A stretch of DNA of 64,000 bases from a bacterium (GTDB lineage: Bacteria; UBP4; UBA4092; JAOAEQ01), in contig JAOAEQ010000006.1 in assembly GCA_026416715.1 (NCBI GenBank), positions 74,061 through 138,060 on the forward strand. Reading direction: 5' to 3'. The notes beneath the pieces are model-generated. The model was not told where the DNA came from. It searched no databases and worked only from the letters and a program-made list of their open reading frames with translations. Made by a program: the position numbers and the translations under genes. Positions 54,705 through 63,908 of the stretch are shown one piece after another; position 1 is the first letter of the stretch; every line of letters starts with the position of its first letter.

Positions 54705-55250
54705 ATGCCATGGATTGAAAAACGAGAAATTATGGATGCGGCAACGATTGACCGCACTTTAAACCGGATGGTGCACGAAATTATCGAAAAGAATCCGGAT
54801 TTGTACAATCTAGCGATCGTTGGTATTCGCACCCGTGGAATCTATTTAGCGGAACGGCTCCAGAAGAAACTAGCCGAAATAGCGAAAATTAACATTCCAC
54901 TCGGAACTTTAGATATAACGATGTATCGAGATGATCTAAGTCGATTAGGGTATCATCCGGTTGTTGGTGAGACGCACCTCCCGTTTGTGCTAGATGATAA
55001 ACAGATACTGCTGGTCGATGATGTATTATATACCGGGCGAACTATTCGCGCGGCATTAGATGCGTTGATGGATTATGGCAGACCGGCGAGTATCCAGCTA
55101 GCGGTTTTAATTGACCGTGGACATCGGGAATTACCCATCGCAGCAGATTTTGTCGGAAGAACTATTCCGACCGCAAAACAAGAACAAGTTCAGGTTAAAC
55201 TAATAGAAACTGATACCATTGACCAGGTGGTAATAACCGAACAGCAATAG
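54705..55250 (+). CDS. pyrR: Pyrimidine operon regulator / uracil phosphoribosyltransferase PyrR
   Basis: 181 residues from the ATG at 54705 (a TTG at 54687 and an ATG at 54732 are alternatives). The PRPP-binding loop is VDDVLYTGRTIRAALDAL and the other family segments are GIRTRGIYLAERL and LDITMYRDDL. PyrR binds the leader RNA of pyr genes when UMP is high and also makes UMP from uracil. It heads the pyrR-pyrB-pyrC unit. No PyrR-type RNA site is evident before it, so its regulatory role here is unproven. Confidence 0.95.
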   Translation: MPWIEKREIMDAATIDRTLNRMVHEIIEKNPDLYNLAIVGIRTRGIYLAERLQKKLAEIAKINIPLGTLDITMYRDDLSRLGYHPVVGETHLPFVLDDKQILLVDDVLYTGRTIRAALDALMDYGRPASIQLAVLIDRGHRELPIAADFVGRTIPTAKQEQVQVKLIETDTIDQVVITEQQ

Positions 55251-55300
55251 ACATTTCACGAAAGAACTGAACAACGAAAGAACAAGAAAACGAGATAATA

Positions 55301-55336
55301 GGAGGTTCTTAAGTTCTTCCGTTAGTAAGTTCCTCC
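55301..55336 (+). promoter_or_regulatory. Hairpin covering a strong Shine-Dalgarno-like GGAGG before pyrB
   Basis: GGAGG (55301-55305) pairs with CCTCC (55332-55336), and CTTA with TAAG inside. pyrB has no other good ribosome site. It could be an mRNA control element, or just part of the GAAAGAAC repeat family (55258-55330). Confidence 0.35.
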
Positions 55337-55346
55337 GGTTTATCGT

Positions 55347-56303
55347 ATGCTTACTGGACTCAAAACCAAACATCTTTTAGGATTAGAATATCTCTCAAAA
55401 GAAGAAATCGAATTGATTTTGCAGACCGCAAAACCGTTTAAAGAACTGTTCACCCGGTCGGTGAAAAAAGTACCGACATTACGCGGGAAAACATTAGTTA
55501 ACTTGTTCTACGAAGCCAGCACCAGAACCCGTACCTCATTTGAGCTTGCTGCAAAACGGTTATCCGCAGACGTGATTAATATTGCTGTAGCGAGTTCGAG
55601 CGTAGTTAAAGGGGAAAGTTTGATTGATACCGTGCGAACCATTGAAGCGATGAAAACGGATTTTTTAGTTATCCGACATTCGGCAGGTGGTGTCCCGCAG
55701 TTTCTTTCAACGCGCGTTCAATCAGCAATAATTAACGCTGGTGATGGCCAGCATGAACATCCTACCCAAGGGTTGTTAGATATTTATACTATTCTGGAAA
55801 AGAAAAAGCGAATTGCGGGATTGAAAGTAGTTATCGTTGGTGATATCCGACATAGCCGGGTTGCGCGAAGTGATATCTGGGGGTTAACCAAACTCGGAGC
55901 GAACGTTACCGTCGTCGGTCCACCAACGCTCATTCCGCCGGAAATCGAAAAGATGGGCGCTACAGTCTCATACCATACCGATACTGCAATCCAAGATGCG
56001 GATGTAATCAATATACTTCGGCTACAACTCGAACGACAGAAAAAAAATATGTTTCCGTCAATTCGGGAATATACCGCATTGTTTGGAATAGACCGGCATC
56101 GGGTGAAAAAAGCGAAACCAGACGTGATTATTATGCATCCGGGCCCGATGAACCGTGGAATAGAAATTTCTGCAGAAGTCGCAGACGGCGTTGAATCGGT
56201 TGTCGAACAGCAGGTTACAAACGGGGTAGCGATTCGCATGGCGGTATTATATCTGCTTGGTGGCGGGAAACCCACCGCCGCACTCGAACAAGCTGTAGAA
56301 TAA
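55347..56303 (+). CDS. pyrB: Aspartate carbamoyltransferase, catalytic chain
   Basis: 318 residues. The carbamoyl-phosphate loop [16 protein letters not shown], the [10 protein letters not shown] segment, [20 protein letters not shown] and MHPGPMNRG are the conserved landmarks of the catalytic chain. It joins carbamoyl phosphate to aspartate, the first dedicated pyrimidine step. A regulatory PyrI chain is not adjacent. It lies between pyrR and pyrC in one unit. Confidence 0.97.
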   Translation: MLTGLKTKHLLGLEYLSKEEIELILQTAKPFKELFTRSVKKVPTLRGKTLVNLFYEASTRTRTSFELAAKRLSADVINIAVASSSVVKGESLIDTVRTIEAMKTDFLVIRHSAGGVPQFLSTRVQSAIINAGDGQHEHPTQGLLDIYTILEKKKRIAGLKVVIVGDIRHSRVARSDIWGLTKLGANVTVVGPPTLIPPEIEKMGATVSYHTDTAIQDADVINILRLQLERQKKNMFPSIREYTALFGIDRHRVKKAKPDVIIMHPGPMNRGIEISAEVADGVESVVEQQVTNGVAIRMAVLYLLGGGKPTAALEQAVE

Positions 56304-56363
56304 CCTAAATAGTAAATTGAATGACAATACGAACAGATTAAATTATATTATATCAGATGCGTT

Positions 56364-57650
56364 ATGAAATTATTAATTAAAAATGGATTGGTTATCAATC
56401 CAGAGAAATTAACTTCGGAAAAATTAGATATTCTCATTGAAAACGATCGAATCTCGTTAATAGGCACATCAATTACCTCTGCAGATGCACAGATTATCGA
56501 TGCGCAATCGAATTATGTTTGTCCGGGTTTAGTAGATATGCATGTCCATTTACGGGAACCCGGTCGGGAAGATGAGGAAACAATCTATAGTGGCACTAGA
56601 GCGGCTGCGCTCGGTGGTGTAACTTCAGTTGCGTGCATGGCGAACACCGATCCGCCGATAGATGACCGTGCTGGCGTAGAATTTATCAAAGCGAAAGCGA
56701 AACGAGACGGTATCGTTAACGTTTATCCCATCGCTGCGATTACGAAAGGATTAAAAGGTGAAGAAATCGCTGAACTAGGTGATTTACATCGGGCGGGTGC
56801 CGTTGCGGTCTCCGACGATGGGAACTGTGTCATGAACGCAGAAGTGTTACGTCGGGCGATGGAATATTCGCTGCCATTCAATTTTCCGATTATTGAACAT
56901 TGCGAAGATAAGAATCTTGCGGGTGACGGCGTGATGCATGAAGGTTGGCATTCGACTGAATTCGGACTGCGCGGGATACCGTCAGCCGCTGAAGATGTTA
57001 TTGTTGCCCGAGATATAACCTTAGCGGAGATGACCGGTGCGAAATTGCATATTGCCCATGTTAGTTCCAGCAAATCAGTTGAACTTATCCGGCAAGCGAA
57101 ACAACGCGGGGTTCGGGTTACCTGCGAGGTTACCCCGCATCATTTAACCTTAACCGATGCAGCGGTAGCAACCTATGATTCGAATATGAAAATGAATCCG
57201 CCGTTACGAACGGAAGCGGATGTTACTGCGCTAATAAAGGGATTGCAGGATGGAACTATCGATTGTATCGCTTCTGACCATGCGCCACATGCTGTGTTTG
57301 AAAAAGAGCAAGAGTTTGATGTTGCTCCATTCGGTGTAATTGGGGTTCAGACGATGGTCAGTGTTATTTTCACCGAACTGGTTGCGAAAAATAAAATTAT
57401 ATTAGAACGAGCGATTCAAGCGATGAGTTATAATCCGGCAACGATTTTAGGGCTCGACCGAGGCAGACTAGACGTTGGTTCAATTGCCGATGTGGTTATT
57501 ATCGACCCTAAAAAAGAAATAACCGTTACCGCAGATTGGTTATATGGGAGAAGCAAGAACTCAGCATTTTTAGGCAGGAAATTGATGGGAATAGCAACCA
57601 TAACTATTGTTGCCGGAAAGATAGTTGTCAATGATGGGAAATTGGTATAA
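56364..57650 (+). CDS. pyrC: Dihydroorotase
   Basis: 428 residues, the long class I form. PGLVDMHVHLREPGRE carries the first zinc His pair; CMANTDPPIDD, HIAHVSSSKSVELIR, CEVTPHHLTL and SDHAPH follow, with the catalytic Asp in the last. It closes carbamoyl-aspartate to dihydroorotate. It follows pyrB by 60 bp; the operon seems to end here, as the next gene has its own promoter. Confidence 0.97.
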   Translation: MKLLIKNGLVINPEKLTSEKLDILIENDRISLIGTSITSADAQIIDAQSNYVCPGLVDMHVHLREPGREDEETIYSGTRAAALGGVTSVACMANTDPPIDDRAGVEFIKAKAKRDGIVNVYPIAAITKGLKGEEIAELGDLHRAGAVAVSDDGNCVMNAEVLRRAMEYSLPFNFPIIEHCEDKNLAGDGVMHEGWHSTEFGLRGIPSAAEDVIVARDITLAEMTGAKLHIAHVSSSKSVELIRQAKQRGVRVTCEVTPHHLTLTDAAVATYDSNMKMNPPLRTEADVTALIKGLQDGTIDCIASDHAPHAVFEKEQEFDVAPFGVIGVQTMVSVIFTELVAKNKIILERAIQAMSYNPATILGLDRGRLDVGSIADVVIIDPKKEITVTADWLYGRSKNSAFLGRKLMGIATITIVAGKIVVNDGKLV

Positions 57651-57757
57651 GTCTCCCAATACAAAATAAACATAAAAAAATCAAAAAAAAAGTGGAATTA
57701 TAACTTCTTGTTTATCAATGGTTTATAAAAATATACATAAATAAAGTCAAAATCTAC

Positions 57758-57787
57758 TTGACAAATTGACATTTTTATGTATATAAT
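57758..57787 (+). promoter_or_regulatory. Consensus sigma-70 promoter of the porin gene
   Basis: TTGACA (57758-57763) and TATAAT (57782-57787) are both perfect, 18 bp apart. A second TTGACA at 57766-57771 is too close to serve. A leader of about 140 nt follows. Confidence 0.8.
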
Positions 57788-57804
57788 TTTTGCGATTTGA
57801 ATTA

Positions 57805-57857
57805 ATGGGGGAGTGAAGAAGTGTCTGCATTTTTCTACCGTATTAATTCTCTCCCAT
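57805..57857 (+). promoter_or_regulatory. Leader hairpin of the porin mRNA
   Basis: ATGGGGGAG (57805-57813) pairs with CTCTCCCAT (57849-57857), with one G-U pair, around a 35-nt loop. It may stabilise the message or regulate it. Confidence 0.35.
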
Positions 57858-57934
57858 AAAAAATCGAATCAAAATTCTCTGTAGCTGAATTTAAATTACC
57901 CAGTGGTATTGTGAGTTGAGAGGAACACATTAAC

Positions 57935-59176
57935 ATGAGACCGAATACTGTTGCGATTCTAGGTATAATTCTTATTCTGAACATTGGATTGGGTACCGCG
58001 GGGATGTCAGCGAATACGAATAATCGTCCGACAATAGATTATGGTGGAAGTATAGAACTGCAAGGTTGGTTATTCGATGGACTCGCTAATAAGCAGTATA
58101 GTTGGGCGGAAACTGAATTGTATCTATGGATATCAGCTGACCTGAATGAAAAAGTCTTCACCAAAATCAACTTGGTGAATCAATATGTTTGGGGTAAAGA
58201 TGATTCGTTTACGCTTCCAAGTTTAACCGACCCGAGTCGAACCATTGCCCCGTTTACTACCGGTGATGAATTCGAGCTCTGGGAAGGATATCTTACCGTA
58301 AAAGATATTTTTAATGCGCCAATAAATTTAACCGTCGGTCGTATCCTTGAAAACTATGGAGACGGATTTGTTATCTCAGATAGTCTTCCGGTAGATGCTG
58401 CAAAAGTTCAAGTTACGCTCGGGAAAACTTTGCTTAACGCGTTTGTCTATAAACAGGTTGAGAATATTTCGGATATTTCCGACCGAAACCTTTGGGGAAT
58501 TTATAAACAAACCAAATGGACGGATTCGTTCCAAACCGACGGATATCTCCTCTATTTACAAGACCGGTCAGTTACACCACATCAGCGGATATATACGATC
58601 GGAACCCGGGCGAATGCGGATATCACTGCGGTGCCGGGATTAACCTTGAAGGGCGAACTGGCGTATCAGACTGGCGATGAAGGCGATATCGATTTCGATG
58701 CTTGGGGCGGATATTTTGCCGGAACGTATCAGTTTACCGCAGCGACATATAAACCGGCAATAAGTTTAGCGTATATCTATCTTTCCGGAGATGGCGATGC
58801 GACTGATGACGAAAATAATAGCTGGCAGAATTTGTTAGGGCATAGTATGCAAGAACGATTAGGCCAGAAAGCGTGGGGTCGAATTGTTGATTTTGAAAAT
58901 GGGATAAAAGAGAATATGCGAATCTACTGGATTGGGGCGAGTGCACAGCCGACGGAAAAAGTTAAAGGGGATATTGATATTTATAATTATCAGTATAATA
59001 AGAAACAGGGAAATAAATCGAAAAATTTAGGATACGAAATTGATGTTAAGGTAGCGTATCAATATACCGAAAATGTAGCGGCAGAACTTATTGGTGCATG
59101 GTTTAATCCGACGAAAGATTATAATGATGACGAACAGGTGATTGCGGCGAAAGGAGCGATTAAAGTTAGCTTTTAA
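57935..59176 (+). CDS. Outer-membrane porin of the alginate-export type
   Basis: 413 residues. A signal peptide (about 1-28) precedes alternating amphipathic beta strands rich in aromatic girdle residues, ending in a terminal Phe (IKVSF). Segments such as TVGRILENYGDGF, LTLKGELAYQTGDEGDIDFD and KPAISLAYIYLSGDGD follow the Alginate_exp barrel pattern. It probably forms an anion or saccharide channel in the outer membrane; the substrate is not shown. The consensus promoter suggests high expression, as usual for porins. Confidence 0.75.
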   Translation: MRPNTVAILGIILILNIGLGTAGMSANTNNRPTIDYGGSIELQGWLFDGLANKQYSWAETELYLWISADLNEKVFTKINLVNQYVWGKDDSFTLPSLTDPSRTIAPFTTGDEFELWEGYLTVKDIFNAPINLTVGRILENYGDGFVISDSLPVDAAKVQVTLGKTLLNAFVYKQVENISDISDRNLWGIYKQTKWTDSFQTDGYLLYLQDRSVTPHQRIYTIGTRANADITAVPGLTLKGELAYQTGDEGDIDFDAWGGYFAGTYQFTAATYKPAISLAYIYLSGDGDATDDENNSWQNLLGHSMQERLGQKAWGRIVDFENGIKENMRIYWIGASAQPTEKVKGDIDIYNYQYNKKQGNKSKNLGYEIDVKVAYQYTENVAAELIGAWFNPTKDYNDDEQVIAAKGAIKVSF

Positions 59177-59180
59177 TTGC

Positions 59181-59273
59181 GATTACACAGACAGCACAAA
59201 AGCAACGAGAGATTATACTCCGATTCTTTACTAAATTCGGTGTAATTTCGTGGTGCTCTACTCTGTGTAATCC
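59181..59273. repeat. Degenerate inverted repeat, ACACAGA type
   Basis: GATTACACAGACAGCAC (from 59181) and its inverted partner GTGCTCTACTCTGTGTAATC (59253-59272); the outer 11 bp are exact. It lies right after the porin gene. No T tract, so not a simple terminator. Confidence 0.6.
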
Positions 59274-59439
59274 AAAACTGAATAGTTAGTCACACGAGCC
59301 AGCCAAGAAAGGGGGTGCACAAGTTCCTATTAGGCGGCGTGTGAACGTGCAGAAAAACAGTGGTTCGGGATAGGAATAAAAACACAACCCTGTTTGCTGC
59401 ATTTGAGTAACAAACTAAATAAGGGGGAACTTAGACTAT

Positions 59440-60474
59440 ATGAAGAAACTACTCACTCTCGTAGTGATTGCGTTATGCGTAACCGGTATAGGTTTCGCGA
59501 AAACTTTCTGGGTAGGTGAAGCGCAGCAGGTTTCGCTTCGTCTAGAAGGATTAAGCCCAGATTTTGCTGGGTTAGTTGATGATGAATATACAGATTTCTG
59601 GGTTAACCCGGCGGATATTCTGAATGTGAAAGGTGGTAGACTCTATACCAATCTCAGCAACTATGTTACCGGAGAAGAGACCCAATTTGGTGGCGCATCC
59701 GCAGATGAATATCTCATTGGTGGCGTTTATTCTTGGGAGAACATCGGGACATTTGGTGCGTTCTTCTTGAATCGGAAGTTAGGCGCGGATGATAATGATT
59801 GGGCATTACCGGTTTTCTATGGTCGTCAGATTAACGATGCGTTAGCGTTTGGTGCGAAAGTAAGCTACCAGAAAGCTGAAATTGGTAATGATGCGGATTT
59901 AATCACCTTGATTCCAGCGGTGAAATATCAGATTAGCCCGGAAGTATCAGTTGCCGGATTAATTAAATTCGGAATGTATGATGCGGATGTTGATGTTGAT
60001 GGAACACTTTGGGGTGTTGGTGTTTCCGCAGCGTATCAGTGGAATGATGCGAATAAACTCCGTGGATATATTTCGTATGAGAATGCAGAGATTGAAGATA
60101 CGCCTAACGAAGGTGATGCGTTTGCTATTGGTGTAGGAAACGCAACCAAACTGAATGAAAAGCTGTTATTAGCACTGGGTATCATCTATGGTGATGCGGA
60201 TATTGACGGTACTTTTGCCGGATATAATCTGTTGAACAACCCGACGAATGAAAGCGAAATTACCTTACCGGTCGGTCTTGAATATACCATGACGGATTGG
60301 TTAGCGTTCCGCATCGGTGCATCACATCGGATTCCGGAAGACCACAGCAGCCAAACTGATTACTACTACGGTGCTGGGCTGAATATTACCGAGAACCTGA
60401 CCGTAGATGTTCTGGGCTGGAAGAATTTAACCGAGCTGGATAATTGGAGACTATCAGCCACGGTGAAATTCTAA
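59440..60474 (+). CDS. Outer-membrane beta-barrel protein
   Basis: 344 residues. A signal peptide ends near residue 20 (GIGFAKTF). The mature part begins with a short plug-like region (DFAGLVDDEYTDFWVNPADI) and continues with 12-14 amphipathic strands and Asp-rich turns, ending in VKF as many barrels do. The family is not recognised. GGGGGAAC at about 59424 provides a ribosome site. A terminator follows closely, and a similar small barrel gene comes next. Confidence 0.72.
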   Translation: MKKLLTLVVIALCVTGIGFAKTFWVGEAQQVSLRLEGLSPDFAGLVDDEYTDFWVNPADILNVKGGRLYTNLSNYVTGEETQFGGASADEYLIGGVYSWENIGTFGAFFLNRKLGADDNDWALPVFYGRQINDALAFGAKVSYQKAEIGNDADLITLIPAVKYQISPEVSVAGLIKFGMYDADVDVDGTLWGVGVSAAYQWNDANKLRGYISYENAEIEDTPNEGDAFAIGVGNATKLNEKLLLALGIIYGDADIDGTFAGYNLLNNPTNESEITLPVGLEYTMTDWLAFRIGASHRIPEDHSSQTDYYYGAGLNITENLTVDVLGWKNLTELDNWRLSATVKF

Positions 60475-60491
60475 TCAGCAATAGAAGTATC

Positions 60492-60532
60492 ATCTTCTCC
60501 TCGGGGATTCTATCTCCGAGGAGAAGATTTTT
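60492..60532 (+). terminator. Rho-independent terminator
   Basis: A 13-bp perfect stem (60492-60504 with 60516-60528) has an 11-nt loop and TTTTG behind it, 18 bp after the barrel gene's stop. Confidence 0.82.
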
Positions 60533-60625
60533 GAAACAAAAAACGGGCTAGAAGGCTTAAGTCCTAATGGAGAACCGTAGGGTTTAAATCTTCTAACCAC
60601 TTCAACCAAGAGAGGGGGGAAATAA

Positions 60626-61387
60626 ATGAAACGATTAATACTCGCAACGCTATTAACGCTTGTTGTTAGTTCATTTGCGTTTGCCGGATTCGAACGAACG
60701 ATTCATTATCAATTTGATGTCCTTAGTCCGGAAGCGCAGAATCTTGAAGCTGGCTTAGTGTTCGATTACAATAATGAAAGTGATTGGTTAACCGCTTGGG
60801 TTCTTGATGCGTATGCGAAATACGGAATTCTTGATAACTGGGAAGTCGGATTTGATGTTCCGTATATTGGTTGGGATGTTGATGGATGGCGAGAAGAAAG
60901 CGGACTCGGTGATGTGAATGTCTGGACGAAATATCGGTTTATCAATGAAGAAGAAAGTTGTTGTGGGCTAGCTGCTGGCGTGAATGTGAAACTAGCTACC
61001 GGAGAACAAAGCGAAGGGTTAGGTACCGGTCATGTAGATTGGATGCCGTTTATTATGGGCACAATCAAACCAGCTGACCAGATTACGCTCGGTGCGAAAG
61101 TCGGATATAATCGAGTATCCGATGATGATAATAATGATCGCGATGATGAATGGAATTATGGTATCTGGGGCGGATACGCTATCCAGGATAACCTCAGCAT
61201 CGTTGGCGAAATCTACGGCAAAGAGGTTAAGGGAGACGACCCGCTTACGTTCGATGCTGGAGTGACCTATGGGATCGCAGAGAATGTTGGGTTAGTCGGC
61301 GGAGCTGGTTGGGGATTGAACAACGCAGCGTGGGATTGGCATGTATTTCTTGGGATAAAAGGTAACTTCCCAATTATGGGACATTAA
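60626..61387 (+). CDS. Outer-membrane protein, phenol-degradation MetA-type barrel
   Basis: 253 residues with a signal peptide to about residue 20 (SSFAFAG). SGLGDVNVWTKYRF, the LAAGVNVKLATGEQSEGLG strand pair and HVDWMPFIMGT match the family annotated as MetA-pathway outer-membrane proteins, which form small channels. Despite that family name, no link to phenol is implied. A strong GGGGGG-rich ribosome site precedes the ATG. Terminators lie before and after it, so it is a single-gene unit. Confidence 0.75.
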   Translation: MKRLILATLLTLVVSSFAFAGFERTIHYQFDVLSPEAQNLEAGLVFDYNNESDWLTAWVLDAYAKYGILDNWEVGFDVPYIGWDVDGWREESGLGDVNVWTKYRFINEEESCCGLAAGVNVKLATGEQSEGLGTGHVDWMPFIMGTIKPADQITLGAKVGYNRVSDDDNNDRDDEWNYGIWGGYAIQDNLSIVGEIYGKEVKGDDPLTFDAGVTYGIAENVGLVGGAGWGLNNAAWDWHVFLGIKGNFPIMGH

Positions 61388-61423
61388 TTTTATTCATTCT
61401 GAAAGAGAATCGCTAGTTCAATG

Positions 61424-61465
61424 AACCCCTTATATATTTTTGCTCGATATATAAGGGGTTTTTTT
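61424..61465 (+). terminator. Rho-independent terminator
   Basis: AACCCCTTATATAT and ATATATAAGGGGTT (61424-61437 and 61447-61460) form a perfect 14-bp stem with a 9-nt loop and a seven-T run (61459-61465). Confidence 0.92.
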
Positions 61466-61617
61466 ATTTTTCCGCCGCCGCTGAAAACGAAAACGGTTTC
61501 ACTGCACGAAGCACACACATAGCGGAGTACTCGATTATATTATATCGAGTATATCGAGACTCAACGTTAGTGTTAGTCGGTTCAAGATATATGAGGTATT
61601 AACCCATAAAAAATTTA

Positions 61618-63672
61618 ATGATTATGAAGATAATACAACCAAACACGCTCCTATGGCGAGTGGTTATCCGGAACATAGCAGGTAAAGAAATTGCGTTTAC
61701 TAATTTAGATGCGCAATTTAATAAAAAGCGGAATTGTTACCATAAAAACAAGCTTACGAAAAAGTCAGGGAGAAATAATATTAGGAAACATAGTTTTACC
61801 TGGGTATATCAGATTGCAAAAAGCGAATCGGTTAAAATCCAAGTGTATCTCCGGAGAAAAAATAGCGGTTCTGCGATACACTATACGTCAATAAAATTTA
61901 CTTTACCAAAATCATGGTTCGTGGTTAGAACCGAGTTTCCAATTATTTCAGATATTTATCTCGGTAACAGGATGAAACTTGCGGTTCCGTGTGGGTGGGG
62001 GCTGGAATATGATCTGTCGAATCCGGAAACGATTGAAAAATATCGGAAAACTGGTCTGGTCTATCAATCTGTTTATCCTTATTGTCAGGCAGTAATGCAG
62101 TTTATAGCGTTCTATTCCAACGGAAAAGGACTCTATCTCGGCGCACATGACCGAACCGCAACGATGAAAGAGTTCAAGGTTATACCTAAAAATAACGGAA
62201 CATTTGAGTTTCGGTTAACCACATTCGCTGGGGTAGACTTTAATACGATACAAGCTCGATATACGTTACCGTTTGAATTCGCTATTGCAACATTTACCGG
62301 CGATTATTATGCTGCAGCACAGTTCTATCGCGAGTTTAGTTATACTACCCCTTGGGGCAAGAAGAGCGCAATATCGAAACGACATACCGCTGATTGGCTG
62401 AAACAGACCGATTTATGGCTCCGTCCGATGGGTTCAGCGGAAACAAACCTTGCAATAACGCAACAAGCGCTGGATTATTTCGGGGTTCAAACCGCATTGC
62501 ATTGGTATCGCTGGCATAGAATACCGTATGATACGTTATATCCCGAATATTTTCCGGCGTTACCGGATTTCGCTGATGGCGTTAAAAAGATGCAGAACGT
62601 AGGAAGTTATGTTATGCCATATATCAACGGACGATTATGGGATCCCGCTTCAGATAGTTGGAAAAACGAGAAGGTTAAAGAGAAAACCGCAGCGTTGAAC
62701 GAAAAACAGGAAGTATATATAGAAGTTTATGGGTCGAAAGTTCCGCTAGCGGTAATGTGTCCTTATACACAGAACTGGAAACGTAAAGTGAAAGAACTGG
62801 TTAAAAGATTGATTAATGAAATTAATGTTGACGGAGTGTATATCGACCAAATTGGCGCAGCGCCAGCGGTGCAATGCTATAATCAGAGCCATGGGCATCC
62901 GGTCGGTGGCGGTGATTTTTGGTATCTCGGGTATCGGGATATGCTGGAAAGTATTCGGAAAACGCTGCCGAAATCGAAAATCATTACTACGGAAGAGAAT
63001 ATCGAATGCTGGATAGACCAATTTGATGCGATGCTCGTTGTGAATACACAAACTGATGAGCGGAAAATTATCCCGTTATTTCCGGCGGTATATTCTGATC
63101 GGATAATATTATTCGGATTTATGTATTATCCTGCAGACGATTTAGAGCGAGGGATCCCGTTTCGTGCGAAAATTGCTCAATGTTTTATTTTCGGTTCACA
63201 ACCTGGCTGGGTTCAGCCGGATAAAATTATGAACCCGAAATATCGGAACGAAGCGGAATTATTACGAAACATTGTTCGATGCCGACGGTTTGCGCATAAT
63301 TTCGTTAATTATGGTAAATTTCTCGGTTTGATTGAAGTGAAAGGAGATAATCCACGAGTTCTAGGGATAGGAACCGGTTCGTTCGGCGGAACATATCCTA
63401 TTGATATTCCGGCAGTTATCGCTTCCGGATGGCGAGCGAAAAACGGTTCAGTCGGTATCCTCATTGCGAATCATTCTGATAACGACCATACTGTTTCCCT
63501 AGACCTGCCATTAGAGAAAGAAAAGATAACGGATAAAAAGAGGATACATCTGTATATTTTCGGATCGGAAGGATTTGAATCTTTGAGAGTAATCAAATCG
63601 AACCGATGTTCGCTAACCGTCCCTTGCCGTTCAGCAAAACTACTTGACATAACGGTACTAAAAACAGTCTGA
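61618..63672 (+). CDS. DUF6259-like putative glycoside hydrolase (TIM barrel)
   Basis: 684 residues. A beta-rich N-terminal half (about 1-260) is followed by a barrel (about 265-560) and a C-terminal beta domain. NVDGVYIDQIGAAPA supplies a candidate catalytic Asp, and KIITTEENIECWIDQFDAML a candidate acid pair. The layout and motifs resemble the DUF6259 family, which is related to GH31/GH36-like enzymes and acts on unknown glycans. There is no signal peptide and the N-terminus looks short, so the first domain may be incomplete. It has no clear ribosome site; an ATG at 61624 is an alternative start. Confidence 0.65.
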   Translation: MIMKIIQPNTLLWRVVIRNIAGKEIAFTNLDAQFNKKRNCYHKNKLTKKSGRNNIRKHSFTWVYQIAKSESVKIQVYLRRKNSGSAIHYTSIKFTLPKSWFVVRTEFPIISDIYLGNRMKLAVPCGWGLEYDLSNPETIEKYRKTGLVYQSVYPYCQAVMQFIAFYSNGKGLYLGAHDRTATMKEFKVIPKNNGTFEFRLTTFAGVDFNTIQARYTLPFEFAIATFTGDYYAAAQFYREFSYTTPWGKKSAISKRHTADWLKQTDLWLRPMGSAETNLAITQQALDYFGVQTALHWYRWHRIPYDTLYPEYFPALPDFADGVKKMQNVGSYVMPYINGRLWDPASDSWKNEKVKEKTAALNEKQEVYIEVYGSKVPLAVMCPYTQNWKRKVKELVKRLINEINVDGVYIDQIGAAPAVQCYNQSHGHPVGGGDFWYLGYRDMLESIRKTLPKSKIITTEENIECWIDQFDAMLVVNTQTDERKIIPLFPAVYSDRIILFGFMYYPADDLERGIPFRAKIAQCFIFGSQPGWVQPDKIMNPKYRNEAELLRNIVRCRRFAHNFVNYGKFLGLIEVKGDNPRVLGIGTGSFGGTYPIDIPAVIASGWRAKNGSVGILIANHSDNDHTVSLDLPLEKEKITDKKRIHLYIFGSEGFESLRVIKSNRCSLTVPCRSAKLLDITVLKTV

Positions 63673-63908
63673 CACTTCTTCTAGTTTTAATCCAAACTCC
63701 AGACACTGGAATTTGGTCACTCTCGCTATCATAACCATCCGCTATTATCTGATTCTAATAAATTTTTTACCGCAGAGTTCGCTGAGAACAGCAGAGAAGT
63801 TTTATCTCTTTTATATCTTTTTTCTTCGGTTTTCTATTCAATTCTAACCTAACCAAAAGATAACCATCAACAGAAGCAGAATCTCTTAATCCAAGGAGTT
63901 AAGGATAC
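63673..63908. other. Intergenic region before the CRISPR-like repeats
   Basis: 236 bp. A hairpin CCAAA(c)TCCAG/CTGGA(a)TTTGG at 63692-63716 lies just after the stop and lacks a T run. A single arm of the CCGCAGA repeat family lies at 63769-63799. No gene is seen. Confidence 0.5.
63769..63799. repeat. Single arm of the CCGCAGA repeat family
   Basis: ACCGCAGAGTTCGCTGAGAA and then CAGCAGAGAAG. It is close in sequence to the element at 33581; no inverted partner is visible within the next 100 bp. Confidence 0.5.

Noticed and set aside
59274..59439. Riboswitch (c-di-GMP or cobalamin type) in the leader of the barrel gene
   Set aside because: G-rich and possibly structured, but no known consensus could be matched by eye.
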